This document shows positions 11,834-22,500 of a stretch of DNA of 32,516 bases, one piece after another. The stretch comes from Phallusia fumigata (Eukaryota > Chordata > Ascidiacea > Phlebobranchia > Ascidiidae): NCBI GenBank assembly GCA_008931825.1, contig QXVZ01007920.1, positions 4,221-36,736 of the forward strand. Direction: 5' to 3'. The notes under the pieces were generated by a model. It was not told the origin of the DNA. It made no database searches and was given only the letters and a program-made list of their open reading frames with translations. Each line of letters begins with the position of its first letter. Position 1 is the first letter of the stretch. Position numbers and translations under genes: made by a program.

Positions 11834-13457
11834 GGGGTCGGATGAATGCAACGTAAAAGTCGAACGAGATCGAATGACTGCTGAGTGCTGACTGCTTGCT
11901 GACAAACGTCACGAAAGGTCACGTGACCAATTGTAGCCGAGTGCCCTAATTTTTACACAAATTGTATCGAAAAAAAGTTTACCATCCGTTAGTTATTCCA
12001 AAGCAATTTGTATGAATTGCGCCAGTTTTATGGAAAAATTTGTTTTTTTGTTTGATTTTTCAGCAACTTTGTTCTTGCAGTCTAATAATCAAACTTGGCT
12101 CCTAATAAATAGACATGTTCTGAATGGAATTTGTGGACGAACAATTACGACGAGTTAAACAACGACGTTTTAACAACTATTCTAGATCAAATAGTGCCCG
12201 TGCAGATAAATTCACCATCCAGAAAATCGGTAATCAAAAGGACTAAATCAGCCGCAAAATTCGGAAAGATGTAAAATAATAAATGCAAAACATGACGATC
12301 AACATTTCTTTGACGTTTATTTACCATTCGTGTGTACCAAAGCACATAATCTAAGCAATGCACCTAACGAAAATAATTTTACTTTTTTGCTGGAAAAGCT
12401 TTTGTTTTACGTCACAAAACCTAATTGTTTATGACTTTGTTGTGACCCATTCTTTTTTCAACGGATCGTTACCTTGTTTTATAACGCTGCCTTTTAATGT
12501 AAATTTAAGCTTTGTGAAATAACATGTTTTGGGCATATACTGCGTATGTTGTCTGTCAACTCTGGTGGTCGTGGTAAAGTTTTGTCAATAGTCAGGTTAG
12601 GTGTTGCTTTTTCGCAAACGAATGACCCTGCTGGAGTGCTGGTTAGATGCAGAAAATAGAAATAATTAAGTAATATTGTACAGAAGAGATTCCTAAACAT
12701 ATGTACCGTAAGGATGTTGAACATTATAACAACGTTACAACAACCATTTCTAAAAAAACGTAGTACTTTCCTCACTAACGGTAGTAGATATTTCAAGTTA
12801 AACGCAAACTTTTGCGTCAAGTTACAAAACCCCCTAGTGCTGACAGGGATTTTGTAAAACCAAAAAACATGGCGCGTCGCAAGTGTAAAAAAACGAAAGT
12901 ATTTGTCATTTTGCCAATAGAAAAGCGACAACATAAATTTGAGGTTTCATTTCAATCCCCAAACCCGCAAATGTAGATCACAAGTATCGCAACCGAAACC
13001 ACGAGAAATTCACATTGCATCAAATCAGCATTCCACGTGTTTGCACCCCGTGACATGTGTCCAGGTCTTGAAAGGAGGAAACAGCGAGTGACATTTTGTC
13101 GAATTTTAACGCAAATCTTTTGAAACGCGACTAGGCGGCTACGAGATAACGCGTATTTTTGAGCCCTGTGTTTTGGAAGTGTTGTAACAGATTAAAAAAA
13201 ATGCTGAATTAATCTTGAGTTGGCCTCAGCCCCCAACACACGCTGTGGTGGAAGTATTCACGCTGTCCAGAGCAGTAAGTTTGAGCACACCGGTTAGGGT
13301 AATTGTTTTTGCAATGGTACACTTTGGTACTAGCAAGCAATCCTCATAGACATGGTGTATTTTACAGATATACATGTCTTCCTTGTGTTTGAGGGTACTG
13401 CAATGCATTTTGACGTAGCTATTTGTTTTAAGGTTGATTGGTGTACTTCTGCAGACT
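11834..13457. other. Intergenic stretch between divergent genes
   Basis: It separates the 5' end of CARF-like copy 2 (minus) from the first PMP22/claudin-like gene (plus), so promoters of both must lie here. The longest open frame, 146 codons on minus at 12494-12934, is Phe/Leu-rich and resembles no family. No mobile element or RNA gene was recognised. A 5' UTR intron of the plus-strand gene ending at the CAG at 13451-13454 is possible. Confidence 0.5.
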
Positions 13458-13959
13458 ATGACAGCGATTCAGTATTGGCACGTTTGCCTGGTATCCCTGC
13501 TGGCTGGAACAATTCAACTTGCGCTGCTTATCTTAGTATGTGCGTTAAAACTTTGGATTTCATTTACTGCGCAATATGGAAACATGGAGCACACAGTGAA
13601 TATTGGGGCTTTTGCGCTAGATATATTAGGATTCTCGATCGAAAGTAAGTGGACAGCAAAGTATTGTTGGACAAGTTGGTAAATTATGTACATGTGTGTG
13701 CTATTTTGCTCGGTATTAGATGACGCAATTTTTAGGTATTTTTCTAATGATTGGAATAATCGAATACCAGAAGTTTTGGGGGAACGCCGCATTGAATTTT
13801 GACAGCACCGTGACTTGGCATTTTTCATCGGCATATAGACTTGCCTGGGCGATTTGCATTATGTTCTTGTTATTTGTTCTGGCAAAAATCATATACGTCA
13901 ACTTCATACTTGATATAAAAGAACTCACTTCAAAACGCTCTCGACAGGAAGTACATTAA
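13458..13959 (+). CDS. PMP22/EMP/claudin-like membrane protein, short copy lacking the middle exon
   Basis: Two exons, 13458-13644 and 13736-13959, join in frame to 136 aa. The first exon starts MTAIQYWHVCLVSLLAGTIQ, closely matching the sister gene downstream, and supplies the first membrane helix and first extracellular loop. The last exon carries FLMIGIIEY and an SSAYRLAWAICIMFLLFVL helix, corresponding to the end of helix 3 and helix 4 of the sister. The intron between them is only 91 bp and holds nothing resembling the sister's 168-nt middle exon, which encodes helix 2 and most of helix 3. Because 168 is a multiple of three, its absence keeps the frame. The product would have two full helices, an unusual topology for this family. 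It may be a decaying duplicate or a specialised short form. No expression evidence is available. Confidence 0.6.
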
Positions 13960-14561
13960 GAAGTGCTTTTGTACATTAAGCAATTATAGCCTACGTTAAA
14001 CCGAGTAGGTTCTGCAAGTAACTAGTAAGAATTGAAATACGGGGGCATTATTAGGTGCGCTTGGTAATACAAAGGAGTTCCTGGTTATTGTAAATGTGCA
14101 CCTTGCGAATCAAGCAATCATGTGTACTTTCGATGCACCACAACTATTCAATCCGAAATTTTACTGTGTTGTAATATCTGAACTTCGTAAAACCTAACCT
14201 TTGATCATTTTGTATCGACAGGACTCGTTCAATTTAGCATGGCTTTAGTAGTCAATGGTAAAAATGTGTAGTTATTTGTAGTAATCAAATTTTTGCGCTA
14301 CCAAAGGTTAAAAACATGAGTATAGTGAAGTGCATACTAATTGTGCGACAGTGTAGAAATCGTTTACTTTTAAGCCTCGTTATAAGGTTTTTAAATTGTT
14401 ATTGTTTTTAAAGAAAGAATTTCTGTTATTGAACTGCATGAAAAAACGAAACTGCATTTGTTACCGACAAACAAGAAAACCAAATTTTCGGCGAATTTAC
14501 GAAAATCTGCCTTCGCTATAAATCAGCGGAATCAGCTTTGCGACATCAAGTAACATGATTG

Positions 14562-14669
14562 GTCGACCTTTTAACTAAAAATTAGAATGTTCGAAAAAAT
14601 GTCGACCATTTCACTAAAACTGAAGATGGTTGAAAAAGTGTGGACGATTTTACCAAAACGAAGTGGTTA
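14562..14669. repeat. 39-bp tandem repeat, about 2.7 copies
   Basis: Units start at 14562, 14601 and 14640 with GTCGACCTTTTAACTAAAA, GTCGACCATTTCACTAAAA and GTGGACGATTTTACCAAAA. The period is 39 bp with moderate divergence; the third unit fades after about 30 bp. It lies in non-coding DNA. Confidence 0.75.
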
Positions 14670-15877
14670 CATTTTTTGTTTATGAATTCTTTCACATGTT
14701 CAATTTACGTGTAGCCTATAACCAAACAAACACAAATTCTTAAATCAAATGTGCCTATTCTTTAAAGAAACAAGGTCGTTTAAATCTTTGCCCTGGTTAG
14801 GTGACATATGAGAAACTCCTTCGTGGAGAATTACACTACAGAATTTATTTGTGTTTAGGCAGCAGTTAATTTTTAACTGTGTCATATGCTCACATTCTGC
14901 CATGATTATAGTACGGTAAATATTACGGTTTGGAGCGTTTGACTACAGCGACTGAGAGAGGTGCAAGGTAGCCTATTTTTTGCAGTATTTTTGGGTACAT
15001 ACGTTTGTTTGGTCTGTTTTAGGATTTGAAATACCGTTGAACAGAGTTTAAGGCCTGAGCGTAAAACATCACTGTAACGTTATGTGCTTTAGATTATGGT
15101 ATTATTATGAATTTGATGTTTCGCTTTCGTGGAATTTTTCCATGACGTAAAGCGGAATTCGTTCTGTCATAGTCTGTGAATACTATCTTCCAGTCTGTCA
15201 CTGCATTCTGTGCTTATTACGCCTGATTGACTCTGGTAGAATCAAATAAAGAAACTAAACAACTGAAGTTTGAGTGAATCTTTTCAAGTATTGAACACGC
15301 AAAGGTTTGTAAGGACCTCAAATCTTACACCACGTTGAACATAAATGCCTCAAGTATGCTAACCTTTTCGGGCACCGAACAATTCGCCATGCTGGGTTCA
15401 CACCAAAAGCGCCGCCGAACGTTCCGTACGTAATATTCACATGACCTGTGCGTTTATCAGCAGCATTGTCGTTTTCGGCGACGGTCTGAGTAACGAGAAA
15501 AGCAGGGATTTCACCTAGCGAGTCTAAAGCATTGTCATCATGTAAAATAATGCATAAACCTAGGTGCCTGCAAAATGAAGCTTTAGGAGGTGCTTGGTTT
15601 TGTACAAACTATGAACTTAATAGTCGGTCACTGGTGATGACATGGCCGGGATCAGTTTCTAGATATATTACTATAGGTTGCCAATCATGCGTTTTAGTGT
15701 TTTGGTTTTGCAGCAAATTTCCTATTTGACCCTCAGGAGAACGTACTTGCTTTGTGATTAAGAGACACCCACTGCACTGGGCGCATAACGCAGAAATACG
15801 TTTTATTCAAAACCACATAGTTATTAGCGAACATTGTGCACTGCGAACATTAATAATTTAAAAAACTCTCATTCAAG

Positions 15878-16044
15878 CAGGGGTTCTTAACTAGGGTACC
15901 CTTAGGGGTGTGAGATATGTTCTGAGAGGGTACAAAAATGTTTTTGTTTTTTAAATTCCTTTTCGGAAATTATACAGTAGTCGGTACTAGAACCGGTCAA
16001 GATTTTAAAGGGGTACAGATAAGAAGGAAGGTTAAGAATTACTG
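15878..16044. mobile_element. Short non-autonomous hAT-like DNA transposon (MITE)
   Basis: The element begins CAGGGGTTCTTAACTAGG and ends GGTTAAGAATTACTG, giving imperfect inverted ends with the CAG...CTG termini typical of hAT elements; GGTTCTTAACC-like ends are common in that superfamily. Internal GGGTACCC and GGGGTACAG further match as an inverted pair. The 8-bp flanks cattcaag and catttaga agree at five of eight positions, consistent with an old, eroded target-site duplication. It is 167 bp with no coding capacity. Confidence 0.65.
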
Positions 16045-16402
16045 CATTTAGAGCATAAGTTGCATTAAGCTCAAGTCGTATTGTTGATCATGTAACAGCT
16101 GCTGAGGTATTTTATATCTGTTGCGTGTCGTATTCCGTGTGAACTTTGCAGGCCTAGAAATAATTCGCAAACAATTTTTCATCTCAATGTCATATACTGA
16201 TGAGCTTTATAATCAACAGTAACGTACAGGAACTTCCTTTACCAAACGCTGGGCGTCCGTCCTGCAGTGATCCAATTGCTGTGCGCAAAACCTGCATTGT
16301 TTACTATAGAGGGCATACCGCAGATGTAAACCTAACTGCAGTACTATATCGTTACCATACCATCGATATTACAGAAAGACATAACGGTTTAAACTAGTAA
16401 GC

Positions 16403-17868
16403 ATGGTGACTCTGCAGTTTTGGCATGTGTGTGTTGTTTCGCTAGCGGCAGCGATTATTCAACTCATTATTGTCATCACAATTTCGGCGATGCAGAGCTG
16501 GCTAAAGGCGATAGTAAAATTCAGCACAAAAGATGTCACCTTCAATTTTGGCGCCTTCACCTTGGCCGATCGCAATGGAAATTATTACTTCTATAGTAAG
16601 TTCACTTGTGTTTTAACCTGTTTTTGATTTTTACATGTTTCATTTCGTAATATGACTTTATAGTCAATTTCCCCTCGGCCCTAGGTACACAATTCACGGT
16701 TTTATGAATTATGTAATAGGTAAACAAGCCAACATATCAAAGCATATTGACGTTCCTGTCAATGTAATGACAAAATACTACCTCTCGTTTTCCCTTTGTA
16801 CTCATAAAAAGCAGTAAAGTTTGGCCTTTTGTGGACGGCGAAATAAAATTTACAAACGTTTATAAAATAAAAACATTTTTTATTGCAACATGACTGCACA
16901 GATTTACGGACAATTCACTGAACTTAATATCCAGACAATAGGTAAAATAACCATTTTATCTCTTGTTTAACCTTTGTAGACAAATATTGCTTCAAGTGTA
17001 CACAATAAAAACAAAAAGAAAAGCATATCGTTCTGTAACATCTTTTGTTTTCAGTTAAGGTAAACAGTGGGATTGAAACGCTTCAGGCAATGTTGATTCT
17101 GACAATACTCGCCCTCGTGGTTTCCGTCGCAACGCAGATTGTAGCGACTATGCGTCGAACATTATTCTCACATGGACCGATGTTTTACATGAGACTTACT
17201 CAGATTCTTTTCGTACTTTCAGGTAAATTAGTCACAGGTACATCTTATGGATTGCTAAGTGATTACGTAACCGTTTTGTTTTCAAATTGTAACTCTGACG
17301 CAGCCTCGACATTTTGTGTCTTTCATGGAAAAAACTTAAACGGCGCTTAATTGTCAATCAAGCTTCAACGAAATAAAACTTTCGCTTATAATCCAGTTAT
17401 TTTTAAACGTTTTAGTCTCGCAACCCGTGACAACCTAGTCCAACCAAAAAAAAACTTTAGGACAATAGTTAAGCTGTTCGATGACCAGAATTGTTTGGAA
17501 GCGCTAAGAATGGCTATAGTGCCTGTTTATTTTTGAGCAAAACGTTGACCAAAGATTTTGTTACGATTGACGCTACTATTTTGCCACCGACCATAAACTG
17601 TCCTTCACAATCTTTTATTTTGCCAGAATTCCTTTTGCTCATCGGCTTGAGTGTTTACACCAATTACTGGGCGACTAATACAGTTGTGGGTTACGACACA
17701 GCTGGAAATAAACTAGCTATGACACTCTCGTACTCCTCGGCTTACATCATCGCCTGGGTTGTATGGACCTTCTTCTTGATGTTTGTGATTGCCGACATCA
17801 TCTTTGTAAATTGCATCCTGAAAATTACTACGTCAACTCAGAACAAACCATACCAAACCGATGCCTAA
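16403..17868 (+). CDS. PMP22/EMP/claudin-like four-helix membrane protein
   Basis: Three exons, 16403-16595, 17055-17222 and 17627-17868, join in frame (193+168+242 nt) to 200 aa. Four hydrophobic helices are visible: residues about 8-32 (VVSLAAAIIQLIIVI), 72-95 (LQAMLILTILALVVSV), 109-132 (LTQILFVLSGEFLLLIGL) and 152-183 (SSAYIIAWVVWTFFLMFVI). The LQAM-IL start of helix 2 and the Y-SAYI-AW start of helix 4 resemble the LQA..(M)IL and YGFAYILAW motifs of the EMP/PMP22 family. The first extracellular loop lacks the GLW-C-C signature and has no cysteine at all. Members act in junctions, myelin or as channel partners; no specific role can be assigned. A short sister gene lies about 2.4 kb upstream on the same strand. 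Confidence 0.72.
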
Positions 17869-19504
17869 GCAAAAGCTAATGCAACAGCATATTGTTGTAT
17901 GTTGTCATCTCTAATATATCGATTCGGGGTCTATGATGAGACGGAACTCCCCAAAAAAGACTCGACACAATGTTTAAAATGCATTGCTTTCAAAAAATCT
18001 TTGTCCGTATGGCCTGTGACTGTTGTCAATACGCACTCTTTTTAAAATCTAGATTCTAAGCTTGATGATTGGGCCGTTGTCCAAACCTCTCAATGTGTCT
18101 TTATTTCTTTATAAGCACGCATCTTTGATTTGTTCGTAGCTTTTTATTAATTGAATACATTGTTGTGCAGTGGTTTGTGTGCAATTATCCTTGCCTGTTT
18201 AATAAGTAGGTTTCTTTCATTACTTTTCTTTGCCCTGTAAATTGTTTTACGTTCTTTATCGGAACAAAATATTTCGATTTGCAAATTACTTGCACTTTAC
18301 TGTGTGTCATATAGTAATCTTATTTTTTACAAACTTCCAGTTTTACCTCGACTTAACTTAACAAGATTTAGGTTTTCAAGTGGGTAGAAGACAAAGGGAA
18401 ATTACTTAAACTAAACTCAATAAGAGCATACAGTGCATATTTACCAGCAAGGTGGCAGTACGGTACGTTGCTATGGTACGGTAGAACCCTATGTAAAGAA
18501 TAGTACGGTACGCAGCAAAAATCATGCAAAGGTACGATTCGGCGGGACGGTACACACTTCTCAACCAGGTGCGTGATACGCTCCTCTCAATACGTACCAT
18601 ACAGTTTCCATCCTTTACAATAGATGGCAGGACGGTACGGTACAGAGCAACAACATCAGAACGTACGGCCCCGTGGTATAGTACGCATCGGAACAAGTTA
18701 CGTGGTAAGCTCAACTCAGTACGTACCGTACCGTACTGCCATCCTTATAAGACCGGATTAATTTGCTCTTTGGGACTGAGAGTAAAATTTTACTTTTTCC
18801 CATTGGTGTCAGTGCGTGCCAGTTAGGAAAACAGGACAAATTTGAACTTTCGTATAGCATTTTATTTTTGCATTGTAATTGCTGAAAGTAATTGACCAAA
18901 AACAAGACCAAAAATACTAAAATACGAGATCCTGTTACGAAATGTGCTTTTAAATCAATACTTTATTTTATCCTCGGCACTAGAACATTGCTGCTTAATG
19001 CAAAGTCAGCGAGTGCCCAGTGCGTTGATGAAATTGTTCAAGTTAATAGTTATTGTTGGATGCGATGCAAGTTTGTTGCATACCTGTGTATTGTTTGTAT
19101 ATCCAAATAAATTGGTTTATTTATCATTGTAGAAATTTTAAATTTTGTTGAAATCGTGTATTTTGATAACGAATGGTTTACGCGAAAGACCATCCGAGAG
19201 TGGAGAGTAAGATTGAGAATAACGTAACGAAAAAGAGAGTTGTGATTTTTATTCTAAAGTTCGGGCCTAATGTCCTGCACTTTGTTTACAATAGTTTAAG
19301 GAAAAAGAGAGGCCTAAAGCAATACATGATTAAAGTTGTAGACAATAATCCGGACTTATGGGTTTATTGTAGTGAGATGCGTACACACTTAGCAAGTGCA
19401 AGAGATATGACATTACATAATTGTTAAGTTTAACAATTCATGTTAAATTTTAGGTTTGATAAACAACCAAAATCGAGAAATCACAACAAATGTGAATCAG
19501 TGCC
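17869..19504. other. Intergenic stretch before TRAPPC8
   Basis: It holds a foldback element (18449-18746, listed separately) and presumed UTR and promoter sequence. An 84-codon ATG frame at 19173-19427 ends 77 bp before the TRAPPC8 start; its Lys/Val-rich product resembles nothing I know and it could be an upstream frame in the leader or chance. A possible 5' UTR acceptor (ttttag) lies at about 19448-19453. Confidence 0.5.
18449..18746. mobile_element. Foldback/MITE-like element with GTACGGTAC repeats
   Basis: The left end AAGGTGGCAGTACGGTACG (18449-18467) is nearly the reverse complement of the right end CGTACCGTACTGCCATCCTT (18727-18746), differing by one inserted base. Between them, (G/T)ACGGTAC or its complement recurs near 18475, 18503, 18547, 18631 and 18724, and an internal ATGGCAGGACGGTACGG (about 18624) repeats the terminal motif in direct orientation. 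No clear direct target duplication was found, so the boundaries are approximate and the family is unassigned. It is non-coding. Confidence 0.55.
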
Positions 19505-22500
19505 ATGTCCCAATGTGCACAGTCATCAGATAACTTTATAAAGGGTATATTTTCACCACATGTTGCTGTGCTCTGCAGTCAGGATGCTGAAATCATCAGC
19601 CAAAGAAACAACCTTTCCTTTACGGAGCTTATTCGGCCTTTTTGTGCCATCAACTCTGAAATTCAAGTTCATGATCCCAGTAACCAAGTGTACATCATTA
19701 AAGACTTGCACATTACAATGTGCGACCTTCGCAGGAATGTTCCAGACCAAAATGCTATCAAACAGCTTCTGTCTTCTGTGGTAGGCGAGAAGTCATCTGG
19801 ATTTGATGCCTCACAGTTGACGACTATCAAAACTGACAAGTACAATGTATCTGTAAACATGTCCTGCCCTTGGTTTGATGCATACAGGGAAACAGTTACA
19901 TCCCTGGCCCAGCCGAAGATGCATGAGTTTGTGAAGCATTGTATTGCATGTTTACTGGTGGTATCATCCTCCCATCCAGAACCTTTGGAAGAGTTTGCCA
20001 AATTAAGTCAACAGCAGAACTATGTTCAACATCAGTCAAACCAGGCCCATCTGCGTTGGATGACACCCAATACTTTAAAGTACTATGTTTTGCTACATGA
20101 CAATTCACATGCTGATACTGCAAAAGCCCAGAAGGTGATTAATGACTTACAAGCTATGTATGGAAAGCATGCATGTAATATACTTTCCATTAACTCCAAA
20201 TCAACGAGTGAGGAACAGCACTTACCCGACCCCTGGAGTCGATTTGTGAACTGGAAAATTCAAGACAAAGTGCCTGAGAGCAATGGACTTACTATGAAAG
20301 AGGAAACTGTGATAAATGCTAATGATGCTACATCACCAGCTGACCTAAAGTGGGTTAAGGATTTACGACAGTCAGTTAACATTACAGAAAAGGGTTTTGG
20401 CTGCTGTCTTACTTTGGCCGACCATGAAAACTTAAAAAAATTCATGCAGGAATTTGCTTCTCAGGGTCTTATTCCATACATGGAGAAAACCATTAGGGTG
20501 TGCAATGAGCAAATTGCCTCCCGCAAAGCGATTCACAAGTCATTCTTTAGGGCAACTAGATCTCTCTTTGGGGGTAACAAGGCAGCAAGTGCTCCTGCAT
20601 TAAAAACACTTGCAGGTGGTACCGAATCACAGGAGTTGCAAACCAGAAAGCTGGCTGACCTCTTTTTTCTCTGTCAAATGTATGAACATGCATATTATTA
20701 CTACCACAGTGCCAGGAAAGACTTCTCCAATGAGCAGGCTTGGCTTCATGCAGCAGGTGCTTCGGAAATGGCAGCATTTTCTAATTTCATGCAGCCAAAA
20801 TCACAGAGAGCATATCCAGGTCATTATGTTGATTCTGCCCTTGATACCTACAGCACCACATGTAGTGATGACTACTTGTCTCTTCGATGCGCTCTGGTAA
20901 GTCTTGAGTGTCTTGGAAATAAGGGTATGTATGCTGAAGCTGCTGCTCAATTGCTAAAACTTTCCAATGACAATGATGATGACCTCAAAAGTGCAATGTT
21001 GCTTGAACAGATTGCACAGTGTTTTCTCCACACAAAAAGACCATTGTTGAGAAAATTTGCTTTTTATATTGTCCTGGCAGGCCATCGATATGGCAAAGCT
21101 TTGCAAAAAGCATGTGCCCTGTCATGTTACAAGTATGCTTTTCAAGTCTACAGAGGTTGTGGATGGAGTCTTGCCGAAGACCACATTAACTTCACTATTG
21201 GCCGGCATTCATTTAACTTGAAGCAACTGGAAGATGCTGCTGATTCATTTCAAAGTCTTCTTGTGAAATCCAAGCAGCCGGTTTCACAGCAAGCCTTGTT
21301 TCTTCATGAATACTTGCTTGTATCAAAGAAAAAGAGCGAAGCTACCAATGAAACTATTGATCTAGTAGTTCCAACAATTAAACTGTCTCAGTGTATGGTA
21401 AGAAGTGCTACAGACGACTGTGCAACCAAAAATGCTCCGGAGTGGTCTGTGCTCACAGAGGCTCTTACTGACATTGCTGCCAAAGAAAAACCGAATATTG
21501 TTTTTCAACCCCCAACCAAGACGAAAAATCAATCATTATACGAGTGTGTTGTTGGTGAGCAATTTACTGTTGATATTTGTGTGTGCAATCCTTTAAATGT
21601 CCCTCTTGCCCTGCATTCTGTAACACTTATTTATGAACTTCAACTGATGGAAGCATCAGCAATTGACAGTGCCACAGTGAGTAAAGTCGTTGTTGCTGAA
21701 AACTCAGAAATGATGATCTCGTTTCCTATAACGGCAAATGCTGTGGGTAAAATAACAGTTGTTGGGGTTTCATACAAACTGAGTATTGCAGCTTCATCAG
21801 GTTTTAATCTTCAGACAAACATCTCAAGTGTTGAGCTAGATGGAAGGCAATTGTTTTCTCCAGATGGTAAGGGTGGAATCTTTGTAAAAGTCAGCCCAGC
21901 TATGCCTCTGTTGAAACATGATGTTCAAGGTTTTCCCACCACTCTGCTTGGAGGGCAGATTGTATGTGCTGAGCTGTCATTAAAAAATATAGGCAAGAAA
22001 GACCTGTGTAACCTAAAAGTTGCCTATACATCCAGTTGCCATTGTGTGTTCACAGATGTTGCAGGTACCTTGGCCCATGCTAAGCATCATTTTCTCAAGT
22101 GTTCGGACACTCACTCAAGTGTTCAATGTTTGGTGCAAAACCTACCTAATAGCTGTTGCAAGCCTGAACAAGAAATGAAAATGAAGCTATGGATCCAGGG
22201 TAACAACAACGCAGAAAGCAGCCATGTGCAAGTTATGTATTACTATGAAGCAAGTGAATATGTCAAAGACAACATGTTCTATCGAACTCTATGCTTTGAT
22301 GGGATTATAAAATTGTTCCCATCACTGGAAATGGAATCGACTGTGTTTTGGGAAAACAGCCATGACGGTGCTGTTGTGTCTGTCAACGTTGGAAATAAAA
22401 GTGTTGCAACATCACACGAGTTTTGTGTCAATGGCATGTTCTGTGACTCAAGGACTTGGCTGCTGCAGCCAATCGAAAGCACAGTATTACCTTCTGTGCC

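Larger units (their letters stand above)
13960..16402. other. Intergenic stretch between the two PMP22/claudin-like genes
   Basis: No convincing gene was found. The stretch contains a 39-bp tandem repeat (14562-14669) and a hAT-like short element (15878-16044), both listed separately. The short open frames at 15532-15729 and 16200-16397 look accidental. No displaced copy of the missing middle exon of the upstream gene was noticed. Confidence 0.55.

Noticed and set aside
12494-12934. 146-codon minus-strand open frame
   Set aside because: Phe- and Leu-rich translation without domain, splice support or resemblance to any family; length is plausible by chance in AT-rich DNA.
13352-13648. 98-codon plus-strand frame overlapping PMP22/claudin-like copy 1
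   Set aside because: It is in a different frame from the exon conserved with the sister gene and has no helix pattern.
15385-15430. GGGTTCACACCAAAAGCGCC, resembling the end of some animal MITEs
   Set aside because: No partner inverted end or target duplication was found nearby, so it is too weak to annotate.
18406-18826. Overlapping 100-codon open frames on both strands
   Set aside because: They arise from the GTACGGTAC-rich foldback element, whose repeats create stop-free, Tyr/Arg-rich frames in both directions.
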